From JAEUPI01 sp046348365 (GTDB lineage Bacteria; Pseudomonadota; Gammaproteobacteria; Burkholderiales; Burkholderiaceae_C), in the NCBI GenBank assembly GCA_046348365.1, contig JAXMEL010000001.1, positions 434,001 to 498,000 on the forward strand: 64,000 nucleotides of DNA. The letters are read 5' to 3'. Below, piece by piece: positions 50,562 to 60,184 of the stretch (the first letter of the stretch is position 1; the number at the start of each line of letters is the position of its first letter). The notes under the pieces were generated by a model. That model saw only the letters and a program-made list of their open reading frames with translations, was not told the DNA's origin and did not search any database. Made by a program: the position numbers and the translations under genes.

Positions 50562-51296
50562 TCACTCGCGTTCGTCCTCGCCCTCGCCCTCGCTCTCCGC
50601 CAGCCGATAGCCCACGCCCGGCTCGGTGAGCAGCCAGTGCGGGTCGGCCGGCGCGGCCTCGAGCTTGGCGCGCAACTGCGCCACGTACAGGCGCAGGTAG
50701 TGCGTGTGCTCCACGAACTCGGGCCCCCACACGTCGGCCAGCAGCTTGCGGTGCGTGAGCACCTGCCCGGCCTGGCGCACCAGCGCGGCGAGCAGCTTGT
50801 ACTCGTTGGGCGTGAGGTGCACGGCCGCGCCGTCGCGGCTCACGCGCTGCGTGGCCAGGTCGATCTCGACGCCGCTGTGGCGGTAGTGCGTGAGCGCCGG
50901 CGCCACGGTGGTGCCGCGGTGGCGCAGCGCCACGCGCAGCCGCGCCAGCAGCTCGGCCACGCCGAAGGGCTTCACGAGGTAGTCGTCGGCGCCGGCGTCG
51001 AGCAGCTGCACCTTCTGCGGCTCGGCCTGCCGCGCCGAGATCACGATCACCGGCACGGCCACGCTGCGGCGCAGCTGCGTCAGCAGCGCCTGGCCGTCGC
51101 CGTCGGGCAGGCCGAGGTCGAGCACCACGGCATCGAAGGCCTGCGCCTGCCCGGCACGGGCGGCATGCTCGAGCAGCGCGCGCCCCTCCGACACGCTGGC
51201 CGCGGTGAGTACCTCGCAGCCTTCCAGCGCGAGCGCATCGCGCAGCGTGTCGCGCAGCACGCGGTCGTCTTCCACGAGCAGCACGCGCAGCGTCAA
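50562..51296 (-). CDS. kdpE: KdpE-like OmpR-family response regulator
   Basis: The 244-residue regulator has a receiver domain with E9-D10-D11 and phospho-acceptor D60 (VVLDLGLPDGDG) and a winged helix (about 145-235) with the KdpE-like LTPNEYKLLAALVRQAGQVLTHRKLL and HYLRLYVAQLRAKLE stretches. A TTG start at 51296 is chosen: it overlaps the kinase stop (TTGA) and gives the normal first beta-strand; no ATG or GTG fits. A run of acidic residues (SEGEGEDERE) closes the protein. In other bacteria KdpE activates kdpFABC at low K+. Those genes are absent here, so the target is remote or different. Confidence 0.9.
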   Translation of the reverse strand: MTLRVLLVEDDRVLRDTLRDALALEGCEVLTAASVSEGRALLEHAARAGQAQAFDAVVLDLGLPDGDGQALLTQLRRSVAVPVIVISARQAEPQKVQLLDAGADDYLVKPFGVAELLARLRVALRHRGTTVAPALTHYRHSGVEIDLATQRVSRDGAAVHLTPNEYKLLAALVRQAGQVLTHRKLLADVWGPEFVEHTHYLRLYVAQLRAKLEAAPADPHWLLTEPGVGYRLAESEGEGEDERE

Positions 51297-52843
51297 GCCG
51301 CATGCTCCTCGGCCGCGGGCTGCGCGGGCGCCTCGCGCAGCGGCAGCCGGCACTCGAACGCGCTGCCGCCGTGCGAACGCGCGCGCACGCGCAGCTCGCC
51401 TCCGTGCACGCGGGCGATCGCGCGGCACACGGCCAGGCCCACGCCCGCGCCGGGGCGCTCGCGCAGCAGCTCGGCGTCGATCGCCGGTCCGCGCTGGAAA
51501 GCGTCGAACACACGCTCGCGCCACGCGGCCGGCACGCCGGGGCCGCGGTCGCGCACGGCGAACATCATCTGCCCGTCGAAACACCTCACCAGCAGCTCCA
51601 CCGGCGCCTCGGCGGGGCTGTACTTGAGCGCGTTGTCGAGCAGGTTGTCGAGCAGCTGCGACAGCAGCATCGCATCGCACCACAGCAGCGGCAGCGCCGG
51701 CTCCACGCGCACGTGCAGCGCACGCCCGGGCGCGCGCTGGCGTGCGCGGCGGATCGCGCTGCCCGCCAGGTCTTCGGCCGACTCCCAGTCGCAGCGCAGC
51801 GTGACGCCCGGCGCGTCAAGGCGCGCGAGCTGCAACGTGTTGTCGGTGAGCCGCGCGAGGCGCGCCGCCTCGTCGACGATGGTGCGCGCCAGCTTGTCGC
51901 GCTGTGCGCCCTGCAGCCTGGCGCCCTGGTCGAGCAGCGACGTGGCGGCACCGGTGATGGTGGCCAGCGGCGTGCGGTGATCGTGCGCGATGGCGGCGAG
52001 CAGCGCGTTGCGCACCGCCTGGGTCTGCGCCTCGTCGTGCGCGCGCTGCTGTGCGCGTGCAGCTTGCGCGCGCTGCAATGCGATGCCGAGCTGGTCGGCC
52101 AGCGCCTGCGCCGGCTCGCGCAGCGCCGGGTCGTCATGCGCCACGTCGCGCAGCAGCGCGGCGCCGAAGGCAGCGCCGCGGCCGCGCAGCGGCAGATACC
52201 ACGCCGGCAGGCCCTGGTGGCGCCCGGTGCCCGGGCCCAGCGCCTGGCCCTGACGCAAGGCATGCCACAGGCCGGCGCGCTCGTCGTCGTTCAGCTCGCC
52301 GGTGCAGAGCACGGCCGACGGTTCGTCGGTGGGGGGCAGCGCGTCGGCCAGCACCATCACGCTCACGCTGCGGCCGCTGAGGCGCTGCAGCAGCTCGCGC
52401 AGCGTGCCGGCCTCGGCGGCGGGGTCGGCACTGTCGCGCAGCGTCTCGCCGAAGCCGCGCAACTGTTGCGCCTGCCGGGCCGCGCCGGCCAGCTGCGCGG
52501 TGCGGTGGTTCAGCCGCGCCATCAACGCGGCGATCAGCGTGCTGACGGCCCACATGGCCACGAGCAGCAGCGCGTGCTGATGCAGATCGACCGTGAAGGC
52601 GCCGCGCGGCGGCACGAACAACCAGTTGAAGGCGAGCACCGATGCGCTGGCCACCGCCAGCGAGAGCGCCAACGGCCACCACAGTGCCGCCACCGCCGCC
52701 GCCAGCACGAGCAACAGGGCCAGGTTGGCCAGGTCGAGCCGGGGGTCGAGCACCACCAGCGCGCACCAGCCGGACGCCCAGGCCACCGCACCGGCGGCCA
52801 GGCGCGCCACGCGGTTCGTGGGGTCGTGCGGCGCTTCGTTCAT
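51293..52843 (-). CDS. KdpD-like sensor histidine kinase lacking the N-terminal KdpD/USP domains
   Basis: The 516-residue kinase starts directly with four closely spaced membrane helices (DUF4118 type, about 12-110, including FNWLFVPPRGAFTVD). It continues with a GAF-like domain (about 130-270), a HisKA domain with H287 (LAAIAHDHRTPLATITG) and a HATPase domain (NLLDNALKYSP, then DRGPGVP and GVGLAV). Full KdpD is about 900 residues, with an N-terminal KdpD and universal-stress domain; these are missing. The ATG at 52843 is preferred: the in-frame extension upstream is a dispersed repeat. The stop overlaps the regulator's TTG start, so the two are coupled. Confidence 0.88.
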   Translation of the reverse strand: MNEAPHDPTNRVARLAAGAVAWASGWCALVVLDPRLDLANLALLLVLAAAVAALWWPLALSLAVASASVLAFNWLFVPPRGAFTVDLHQHALLLVAMWAVSTLIAALMARLNHRTAQLAGAARQAQQLRGFGETLRDSADPAAEAGTLRELLQRLSGRSVSVMVLADALPPTDEPSAVLCTGELNDDERAGLWHALRQGQALGPGTGRHQGLPAWYLPLRGRGAAFGAALLRDVAHDDPALREPAQALADQLGIALQRAQAARAQQRAHDEAQTQAVRNALLAAIAHDHRTPLATITGAATSLLDQGARLQGAQRDKLARTIVDEAARLARLTDNTLQLARLDAPGVTLRCDWESAEDLAGSAIRRARQRAPGRALHVRVEPALPLLWCDAMLLSQLLDNLLDNALKYSPAEAPVELLVRCFDGQMMFAVRDRGPGVPAAWRERVFDAFQRGPAIDAELLRERPGAGVGLAVCRAIARVHGGELRVRARSHGGSAFECRLPLREAPAQPAAEEHAA

Positions 52844-52860
52844 CGGCGCTGGCCCGGGCG

Positions 52861-52945
52861 CCATGGGCCCCGCAGGGGCCACTTGGTGGCCCGTGGCGCC
52901 GAGCGCCCCCTCGGGCGGCAGCGAACGCAGTGAGCGTGGCGATCC
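52861..52945. repeat. Dispersed palindromic repeat typical of Burkholderiales, upstream of the kdpD-like gene
   Basis: This stretch has nested inverted repeats, for example GGCCCC (52866-52871) and GGGGCC (52875-52880). Read on the minus strand it gives the sequence series CTCACTGCGTTCGCTGCCG ... CCCGAGGGGGCGCT, which I recognise as a common intergenic repeat of Comamonadaceae and relatives. It is open in the kinase frame and would add a false 43-residue N-terminus. Only one copy is in the window, so family membership rests on memory. Confidence 0.6.
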
Positions 52946-52967
52946 ATTGAGTGACGGTAGCAGGTCG

Positions 52968-52989
52968 CGCATCAGGATCGCATCAGGAT
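52968..52989. repeat. Perfect 11-bp tandem duplication upstream of the bkd operon
   Basis: CGCATCAGGAT occurs twice without spacer (52968-52978 and 52979-52989), 118 bases before the bkdA1 ATG. The helical-turn period would place two identical half-sites on the same face of DNA. It may be a regulator site or a chance duplication. Confidence 0.5.
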
Positions 52990-53106
52990 GCGCACGACCG
53001 CTCTTGAGGTACGCTCATGCGCAAGGTGCCGGCAGCGCGAAGCGCGCGCGCCGGCCCAGGCTTCGACGCCCAGGCCTGAGCCGATCGGGCCAAGGAGACA
53101 TGCGCG

Positions 53107-54346
53107 ATGAAGAAGCACGCCCCGCTGCGCCTGCATGTGCCCGAGCCCAGCGGCCGGCCCGGCCACCCCACCGACTTCTCGTACCTGCGCCTCTCGCCCG
53201 CCGGCGCGGTGCGCAAGCCGCCGGTGAACACCTCGGCGGCCGACACCGCCGACCTCGCCTACGGCCTGGTGCGCGTGCTCGACGACGACGGCCGCGCCGT
53301 GGGGCCCTGGGCGCCGAAGGCCGGCCACGACGACCTGATCCGCGGCCTGCGCGCGATGATGAAGACGCGCATCTTCGACGCCCGCATGCTGATCGCGCAG
53401 CGGCAGAAGAAGATCTCGTTCTACATGCAAAGCCTCGGCGAGGAGGCGATCGCCTGCGCGCAGCCGCAGGTGCTGGATCCCGGCGACATGTGCTTTCCCA
53501 CCTATCGGCAGCAGGGCCTGCTGCTGGCGCGCGACGACGTGTCGATGGTCGAGCTGATGTGCCAGCTGATGAGCAACGAGCGCGACCCGCTCAAGGGCCG
53601 GCAGCTGCCGGTGATGTATTCGATCAGGCGCGCCGGCTTCTTCTCGATCGCCGGCAACCTGGCGAATCAGTTCATCCAGGCGGTGGGCTGGGGCATGGCC
53701 TCGGCGATCAAGGGCGACACCAAGATCGCCTCGGCGTGGATCGGCGACGGTGCCACGGCCGAGGCCGACTTCCACACCGCGCTGACCTTCGCGCACGTGT
53801 ACCGCGCGCCGGTGATCCTCAACGTGGTGAACAACCAGTACGCGATCAGCACCTTCCAGGCCATCGCCGGCGGCGAGGCCACCACCTTCGCCGCGCGCGG
53901 CGTGGGCTGCGGCATCGCCAGCCTGCGCGTGGACGGCAACGACTTTCTCGCGGTGCTCGCCGCCTCGCGCTGGGCGGCCGAGCGCGCGCGCGGCAACCTC
54001 GGGCCGGCGCTGATCGAGTGGGTGACCTACCGCGCCGGCGCGCACAGCACGTCGGACGACCCCACGCGCTACCGGCCGGCCGACGACTGGACGCGCTACC
54101 CGCTCGGCGACCCGATCGCGCGGCTGAAGCAGCACCTGATCCGCGTGAAGGCGTGGAGCGATGCGCAGCACGACGCACTGCAGAAGGAACTGGAGGCCGA
54201 AGTGCTCGCGGCGCAGAAGCAGGCCGAGCAGTACGGCACGCTGCTCGACGGGCACATTCCGCCGGTGGAATCGATGTTCCAGGACGTGTACCAAGTGATG
54301 CCGCCGCACCTGCAGGCGCAGCTGCAGCAGCTGGAGGCCGAACGCC

Positions 54347-54357
<11 letters not shown>
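53107..54357 (+). CDS. bkdA1: Branched-chain 2-oxoacid dehydrogenase E1 component, alpha subunit
   Basis: The 416-residue subunit carries the thiamine-diphosphate motif, from IGDGATAEADFHTALTFA (about 211-228) to NVVNNQYAIS about 30 residues later. The phosphorylation-loop region (RAGAHSTSDDPTRYR) typical of E1alpha follows. Together with E1beta it decarboxylates 2-oxoisovalerate, 2-oxo-3-methylvalerate and 2-oxoisocaproate from valine, isoleucine and leucine. The N-terminal HVPEPSGRPG segment closely resembles the Pseudomonas BkdA1. GGAG precedes the ATG. Its 3' end overlaps the E1beta start by 11 bases. No Lrp-type BkdR gene is next to it. Confidence 0.95.
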
Positions 54358-55429
<1,072 letters not shown>

Positions 55430-55430
55430 C

Positions 55431-56762
55431 ATGGCCGAACACACGATCAAGATGCCCGACATCGGCGAAGGCATCGCCGAGGTGGAGATCGCGGCCTGGC
55501 ACGTGAAGCCCGGCGACACCGTGGCCGAAGACCAGGTGCTCGCCGACGCGATGACCGACAAGGCCACGGTCGAGATCCCGTCGCCGGTGGCCGGCCGCGT
55601 GAGCTGGCTCGGCGGCGAAGCCGGCACGGTGTTCGCGGTGGGCACGCCGATCCTGCGCATCGAGGTCGCCGGCGGCGCCGCGGCACCGGCTCGTGCGGCG
55701 GCGCGCGCACCGGCACCGGCACCGGCACCAGCACCAGCACCAGCAGCAGCACCGGTGGCGGCGCCGGCACCTTCGCCCTCACCTGCTCCCGCGCCCGCGC
55801 TGGCGTCAGCCGCTGCGCCGGCCGCGCGAGCGAGCGCGAGCACTGCTGCCGAGCGCCCGATCGCCTCGCCGTCGGTGCGCCGCCGCGCCTGGGAGCTCGG
55901 CATCGACCTCGCGCTGGTGCGCGCCACCGGCACCGCCGGCCGCATCGTGCACGCCGATCTCGATGCGCATGCGCGCGCGCATCCGGGCGCCGCGGCGCGC
56001 GCGGCCGCGCCGGTCGCATCCGTCGCCGCCGCTGCGCCAGCAGCGCCCGCCGGCACGCTGCGCGACGGCGTCGAGCAGATCCCGGTGATCGGCCTGCGGC
56101 GCAAGATCGCGCTGAAGATGCAGGACGCCAAGCGCCGCATCCCGCACTTCGCGATCGTGGAGGAATGCGACGTCACCGAGCTCGAGGCGCTGCGTGGCGC
56201 GCTGAACGAGCAGCACGCCGCGCAGCGCGGCAAGCTCACGCTGCTGCCGTTCGTGATGCGCGCGATCGCGATCGCGGTGGTGGAGCGCCCCGAGGTCAAC
56301 GCGCTCTTCGACGACGACAAGGGCCAGCTCGCGCGCCATGCCGCGGTGCACGTCGGCATCGCCACGCAGACCGATGTCGGCCTGATGGTGCCGGTGGTGC
56401 GCCATGCCGAGGCGCTCGGCCTGTGGCAGGCCGCGGCCGAGCTGGCGCGCCTGGCCGCCGCGGCGCGCGACGGCACCGTCACCCGCAGTGAACTCTCGGG
56501 CTCGACCATCACCATCACCAGCCTCGGCCCGCTGGGCGGCATCGCCACCACGCCGATCATCAACGCGCCCGAGGTGGCGATCGTCGGCGTCAACCGCATC
56601 GCCCTGCGGCCGATGATGTGCGGCGGCACGGCCGTGCCGCGGCAGATGATGAACCTCTCGTGCTCGTTCGACCACCGCGTGGTCGATGGCTACGTGGCGG
56701 CGCAGTTCGTGCAGGTGCTCAAGCGGCTGCTGGAGACGCCGGCGCTGCTGTTCGTTGCCTAA
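55431..56762 (+). CDS. bkdB: Dihydrolipoamide acyltransferase (E2) of the branched-chain 2-oxoacid dehydrogenase complex
   Basis: The 443-residue E2 core subunit has an N-terminal lipoyl domain with the lipoylated K44 in MTDKATVEIP. A long Ala/Pro linker (about 80-135) encoded by a CACCGG/CACCAG microsatellite follows, then a peripheral-subunit-binding domain (about 140-180, ASPSVRRRAWELGIDL) and the catalytic domain (about 210-443). The acetyltransferase motif H415-R-V-V-D419-G sits in SFDHRVVDGY. It transfers acyl groups from E1 to CoA. It starts one base after E1beta. In Pseudomonas an E3 gene (lpdV) follows; here a convergent propeller gene follows instead, overlapping the stop by 4 bases, so E3 must come from elsewhere. 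Confidence 0.95.
   Translation: MAEHTIKMPDIGEGIAEVEIAAWHVKPGDTVAEDQVLADAMTDKATVEIPSPVAGRVSWLGGEAGTVFAVGTPILRIEVAGGAAAPARAAARAPAPAPAPAPAPAAAPVAAPAPSPSPAPAPALASAAAPAARASASTAAERPIASPSVRRRAWELGIDLALVRATGTAGRIVHADLDAHARAHPGAAARAAAPVASVAAAAPAAPAGTLRDGVEQIPVIGLRRKIALKMQDAKRRIPHFAIVEECDVTELEALRGALNEQHAAQRGKLTLLPFVMRAIAIAVVERPEVNALFDDDKGQLARHAAVHVGIATQTDVGLMVPVVRHAEALGLWQAAAELARLAAAARDGTVTRSELSGSTITITSLGPLGGIATTPIINAPEVAIVGVNRIALRPMMCGGTAVPRQMMNLSCSFDHRVVDGYVAAQFVQVLKRLLETPALLFVA
55709..55754. repeat. CACCGG/CACCAG microsatellite in the E2 linker
   Basis: Seven to eight hexamer units encode an Ala-Pro repeat of the flexible linker between lipoyl and binding domains. Unit gain or loss stays in frame and would only change linker length. 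Confidence 0.8.
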
Positions 56763-57910
56763 CGCGGCGGCAGCGCGGCCTTCCAGTCGCGGAACACGTC
56801 GATGTCGAAACCGTCGGGGTAGTTCAGCAGCCCCGGCGCGTGGCCCTTGGTGTCGGTGACGCCGTACTGCCAGATGATGGCCTTGGTCTTGCGGTCGATC
56901 ACCAGCACGCGGTCGCGCAGGTCGTCGGCGACGATGATGTCGCCGGTGTCGGGCAGCTCGCGCGCGAGCGACGGGTGGTCGAGCGCGGCCTCGCCCTCGG
57001 CCACGAAGTATTCCCACGTCATCTTGCCGGTGGCGGGGTCGAAGATCACCACGCGGCCGGGCTTGGAGAAGTCGGCCACGATCACCTGCTTGCCGTCGAC
57101 GGTGGGAAACGCGTCGGACGGGTACTTCACCTTCGGCGCTGGTTTGCTCCACAGCACCTTGCCCTCGCGCGTGATGCGCGAGATCCACGAGCCGCTGATC
57201 TCGCTGACGAGGATGTCGCCGTTTTCCATCGGCGTGGCGCCGTTGGGCCAGGCCAGGTACTTCGGCGGCTCGTGCTTGCACTGGCCGCTCTGGCCCCACT
57301 GCGTGGCGATCTCGTTGGTCTTGGGGTCGATGATCAGCACGCGGCAGTTGCGGATGTCGGCGGTGAGGAACTTGCCGTCTTCGAGCAGGTGCGCGTCGTC
57401 GGGGTAGTTGAGCAGGTTGCCCTTGGAGCCGCGCACGTCGGGCACGCCATACGTCCACGTCAGCGCGCGCTGCTCGTAGTCGATGATGTGCACGTCGAAG
57501 TTGTCTTCCTCGCTCACCGCGAGCAGCTTGCCGTCGGGCGAGAAGTTCACGTCTTCGTTGCCGCGGTAGACCTTGAGGTTCGGCGACGGGAACTCCCACA
57601 CGATGCGCTTGTCGGGCGCGACCTCGATCAGCCGGTTGTTGCGCCGGTCGGCGATCAGGATCGGGTACGGCAGCGGCTTGCCCCACGACGGCACCGGGCG
57701 CTGGCGGCTGCCCGTCACCGGCGGGATCGGCGGCAACACCGCGCCGCTCGACACGACGCCGGCGCCGGTCATCTGCGGCGTCACCTGCACCGGCGTGCCG
57801 GGCGCCTTCTTAGTGGTAGGCACCTTGGTCGCCGGGTCGGCGGCGTGGGCGCTCGCCGCGAGCGCCACCGAAAGGGCCAGCAACCAGGGCGACAGAACGG
57901 CTTCACGCAT
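56759..57910 (-). CDS. Exported beta-propeller protein (PQQ/arylsulfotransferase-like repeats)
   Basis: The 383-residue protein has a signal peptide (about 1-23, ASAHAADPA) and, after a Pro/Thr-rich linker (about 24-70), about six beta-propeller blades of the form ILIADRRNNRLIEVAPDKRIVWEF, LTWTYGVPDVRGSKGNLLNYPDDAHLL and ITREGKVLWSKP (partial listing). The repeats resemble NHL/PQQ and arylsulfotransferase propellers. No catalytic residues of a known enzyme were identified, so it may be a binding or scaffold protein in the periplasm. Its stop overlaps the E2 stop on the opposite strand (56759-56762). The ATG at 57910 is supported by the signal peptide. Confidence 0.88.
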   Translation of the reverse strand: MREAVLSPWLLALSVALAASAHAADPATKVPTTKKAPGTPVQVTPQMTGAGVVSSGAVLPPIPPVTGSRQRPVPSWGKPLPYPILIADRRNNRLIEVAPDKRIVWEFPSPNLKVYRGNEDVNFSPDGKLLAVSEEDNFDVHIIDYEQRALTWTYGVPDVRGSKGNLLNYPDDAHLLEDGKFLTADIRNCRVLIIDPKTNEIATQWGQSGQCKHEPPKYLAWPNGATPMENGDILVSEISGSWISRITREGKVLWSKPAPKVKYPSDAFPTVDGKQVIVADFSKPGRVVIFDPATGKMTWEYFVAEGEAALDHPSLARELPDTGDIIVADDLRDRVLVIDRKTKAIIWQYGVTDTKGHAPGLLNYPDGFDIDVFRDWKAALPPR

Positions 57911-58101
57911 GATCGATTCCGCTTGTGAGATCAGCCGCGCACCATGCCTCAGCCGCCCCCGCGCGCGCTTGATGCGCCTCAAGGGCGGGCGGCTACATGA
58001 CTTTGGCTCAGATGCACATCACGACAAAGTCGTTCGCCGCCGCGGCGCCGGGGCTTAGATTGCGAGCCCATCGGATGCCCGCATTGCCACCGCCGCACAC
58101 C

Positions 58102-58455
58102 ATGACCGCTCCCCTGGCCAGCCACCTCACCACCCCCGCCGCGCGTGCTGCCCTGCCCGCGTGGTTCGACCGCCACGGGTTCCTCGCCGACGGCGAGCGC
58201 TGGACGCCCGATCTGGCCGGGCAGATCGCGGCCAGCGAAGGCATCGACGTGCTCGGCGCCAAGCACTGGGCCGTGATCCGCCTCGTGCGCGAGCGCTACT
58301 TCGCGATCGGCGCGCTGCCGGTGATGCGCCTGATCTGCCGCGCCGCCGGCATCGAGCCGGGGCGCGGGCATGAGTTGTTCCCCAGCTGCCGCAGCCTGTG
58401 GCGCATCGCCGGCCTGCCCGACCCGGGCGAGGAAGCCAAGGCCTACATGAACTGA
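58102..58455 (+). CDS. DsrC/TusE-family sulfur-relay-like protein without the terminal cysteine
   Basis: The 117-residue protein has the DsrC/TusE fold signature: FDRHGFLADGERWTPDLAGQIAASEGIDVLGAKHWAVIRLVRERY (positions about 19-63, given in part) and the closing ELFPSCRSLWRIAGLPDP. In TusE and DsrC the penultimate residue is a sulfur-carrying Cys (KPTGCV or KPAKCL). Here the chain ends GEEAKAYMN, with no Cys. One Cys remains in FPSC, near but not at the second conserved position, and one in LICRAAG. It may be a regulatory relative, similar to the RspA group, rather than a sulfur carrier. Upstream ATGs at 57997 and 58075 are possible. Confidence 0.85.
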   Translation: MTAPLASHLTTPAARAALPAWFDRHGFLADGERWTPDLAGQIAASEGIDVLGAKHWAVIRLVRERYFAIGALPVMRLICRAAGIEPGRGHELFPSCRSLWRIAGLPDPGEEAKAYMN

Positions 58456-58490
58456 GCCGCGCGCGGCCGCACCGGCCGCGGGTTGCTCGC

Positions 58491-59249
58491 CTACAGCGTC
58501 AGCCGCGGGCCGCGCGGCAGGCCGGTTTCGTCGTAGTAGCGGCGATGGCGCAGCCAGCGCCATGCGCGCACGCCGCCCCAGATCACCAGCACGGCAGCGA
58601 CCACCCAGGCCACGCGCCGCGCGACATCGTCGAACGTGGTGCTCTTGGTTGCAACCGCCGTCTCGGCCGGCGCGGGCACGGCGGCGGGCGGCGCGGCCAC
58701 GGCCGCCGCAGTGGTCGGCGCTACGGTGGGGTTGGGGCTGGGCGGCGTCGACAGCGCGGGCGGCGGGGCGGACTTCGGCGTCGGGGTCGGCGTCGGTATT
58801 GGCGTGGCTGTCCGTGTCGGCGTGGGTGTCGACGCGGGCACGACCGCGGCCACCGGCGCGCGCGCCGGTGCGCTCGCCGGCGTCGGTGCGGGCCGCGAAG
58901 CCGCCGCGGCCTTGGGCGCAACCGCCGGCCGCACGGCCTGCGACGGCGGCTCGGCCTCGGCCTCGGGCCTGCTCGCAGTGGCGCTCGCATCGGCGCCGCC
59001 ATAGCGGCGATACATCAGCGTATACGCACCGCCATCGCAGCGCCCGACCGAGCGTGCGCCGGGCGGCACCGGCGCGCCCCGGCGCACGAGCTCCAGCGAG
59101 TAGCCGCTGATGCCCTTGGCTTCGATGCCCGCGGCCACGCGCGCCTTGAAGCTCTCGCAGTTGGCGCTCTGCGCCAGCGCCGCCGGCGGCGCCGCGACGC
59201 CGAGGCACAGCAGCAGCGCCGCGCCGCGAATACGCTCGCGTGGCGTCAT
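58491..59249 (-). CDS. DUF1161-like exported protein with Pro/Thr-rich linker and C-terminal membrane helix
   Basis: The 252-residue protein has a signal peptide (cleavage near residue 27, PPAALAQSANC). A DUF1161-like domain (28-82) follows with CESFKARVAAGIEAKGISGYSLELV and VGRCDGGAYTLMYRRYG, where the two Cys probably form a disulfide. A low-complexity Ala/Pro/Thr linker (about 85-205, PTPTRTATPIPTPTPTP) leads to a transmembrane helix near 212-230 and a short basic cytoplasmic tail. DUF1161 proteins are small periplasmic proteins of unknown function. The fusion to a long linker and anchor is unusual. It is downstream of the glyoxalase-II-like gene in the same direction, with 17 bases between. 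Confidence 0.82.
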   Translation of the reverse strand: MTPRERIRGAALLLCLGVAAPPAALAQSANCESFKARVAAGIEAKGISGYSLELVRRGAPVPPGARSVGRCDGGAYTLMYRRYGGADASATASRPEAEAEPPSQAVRPAVAPKAAAASRPAPTPASAPARAPVAAVVPASTPTPTRTATPIPTPTPTPKSAPPPALSTPPSPNPTVAPTTAAAVAAPPAAVPAPAETAVATKSTTFDDVARRVAWVVAAVLVIWGGVRAWRWLRHRRYYDETGLPRGPRLTL

Positions 59250-59266
59250 CGTCGTGCGCAGGGTCG

Positions 59267-60058
59267 CTACCACTTGTTGCGCAGCTCGCGCAGCTTGACG
59301 AACACCGTCTTCGCGTCGGGCCGCTCGGGCAGGTCCGGGAAGGCTTCGCGCAACCGGGCGATCACGCTCGCGCTGGTGAGGCGGAAGAAGGTGTTGAACG
59401 TCTTCTCCTCGGCCAGCGTGGTGACGATCGCGGTTTTCGGGTCGTGATCGGTCACCGCAGGCAGCAGCGCCTTGGCGGCGGCGTTGTCGGGCTCGCGCGC
59501 GAGCGTGAACTTCAGGTTGTTCTCGATGTAGTCGTGCCCGGGGTAGACCTGGGTGTCGCCCGGCAGCCTGGCGAGCTGCTCGACGAAGGTGGCGAACAGC
59601 AGCTCCGGGTCGCCGCCGTTGTGGCAGTTGCCGGCGCCGGCGTTGAACAGCGTGTCGCCCGAGAAGATCGCGTTCACGGCGCCGTGCGCGCGCAGGCAGA
59701 TGTGGCACATCGTGTGGCCCGGCGTATCCATGCACTCGAGCTCCACCGTCTTGCCGACGCGGATCACGTCGCCCGCCTTCACGCCACGGTCAACGCCCGC
59801 GATCCTGCCGCCGGCCTGGTGGTGCGCGATCAGCTTCGCGCCGGTGGCCGCCACCACCGCGGCGTTGCCGCCGGTGTGGTCGCCGTGCTCGTGGGTGTTG
59901 ACGATCTGCGTGATGCGCCAGCCGTTCTTCTTCGCCACCTGCAGGCACTGGCCGTGGTCGAGCGGGTCGATCGCCAGCGCGTCGCCGGTCTCGGCGCAGG
60001 CCACGAGGTAGTTGTAGTTGCGGTAGGCGTTGCCGGTCCAGATGCGTTCGACGATCAC
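59267..60058 (-). CDS. Metallo-beta-lactamase-fold hydrolase, hydroxyacylglutathione-hydrolase (glyoxalase II) like
   Basis: The 263-residue protein has the metal-binding motif THEHGDH (55-61), then His in TPGHTMCHICL (about 115), the Asp/Cys-rich FSGDTLFNAGAGNC near 135 and the late His in VYPGHDYIENNL (about 175). This is the glyoxalase-II arrangement, which hydrolyses S-lactoylglutathione; the C-terminal FFRLTSASVIARLREAFPD fits the GloB substrate-binding tail. Length is normal for GloB. A GTG start at 60058 is used; GAGG lies about ten bases upstream. It is divergent from the split-barrel protein gene. Activity on other thioesters is possible. Confidence 0.88.
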   Translation of the reverse strand: MIVERIWTGNAYRNYNYLVACAETGDALAIDPLDHGQCLQVAKKNGWRITQIVNTHEHGDHTGGNAAVVAATGAKLIAHHQAGGRIAGVDRGVKAGDVIRVGKTVELECMDTPGHTMCHICLRAHGAVNAIFSGDTLFNAGAGNCHNGGDPELLFATFVEQLARLPGDTQVYPGHDYIENNLKFTLAREPDNAAAKALLPAVTDHDPKTAIVTTLAEEKTFNTFFRLTSASVIARLREAFPDLPERPDAKTVFVKLRELRNKW

Positions 60059-60184
60059 GGTTCGAGTCCTCGTGGCGGCACTCAAGGGCGTGGGGCAGTC
60101 TACACAGATCGACTTCCCGATGTCGCCGCGCAAGGCCGCTGCGCCCGCACGCGCTATCGTTACGGCAACAGGAGGAGCATTTCC

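Noticed and set aside
52844..52972. Extended N-terminus of the KdpD-like kinase starting at 52972
   Set aside because: The extra 43 residues are encoded by a dispersed palindromic repeat and do not resemble KdpD domains.
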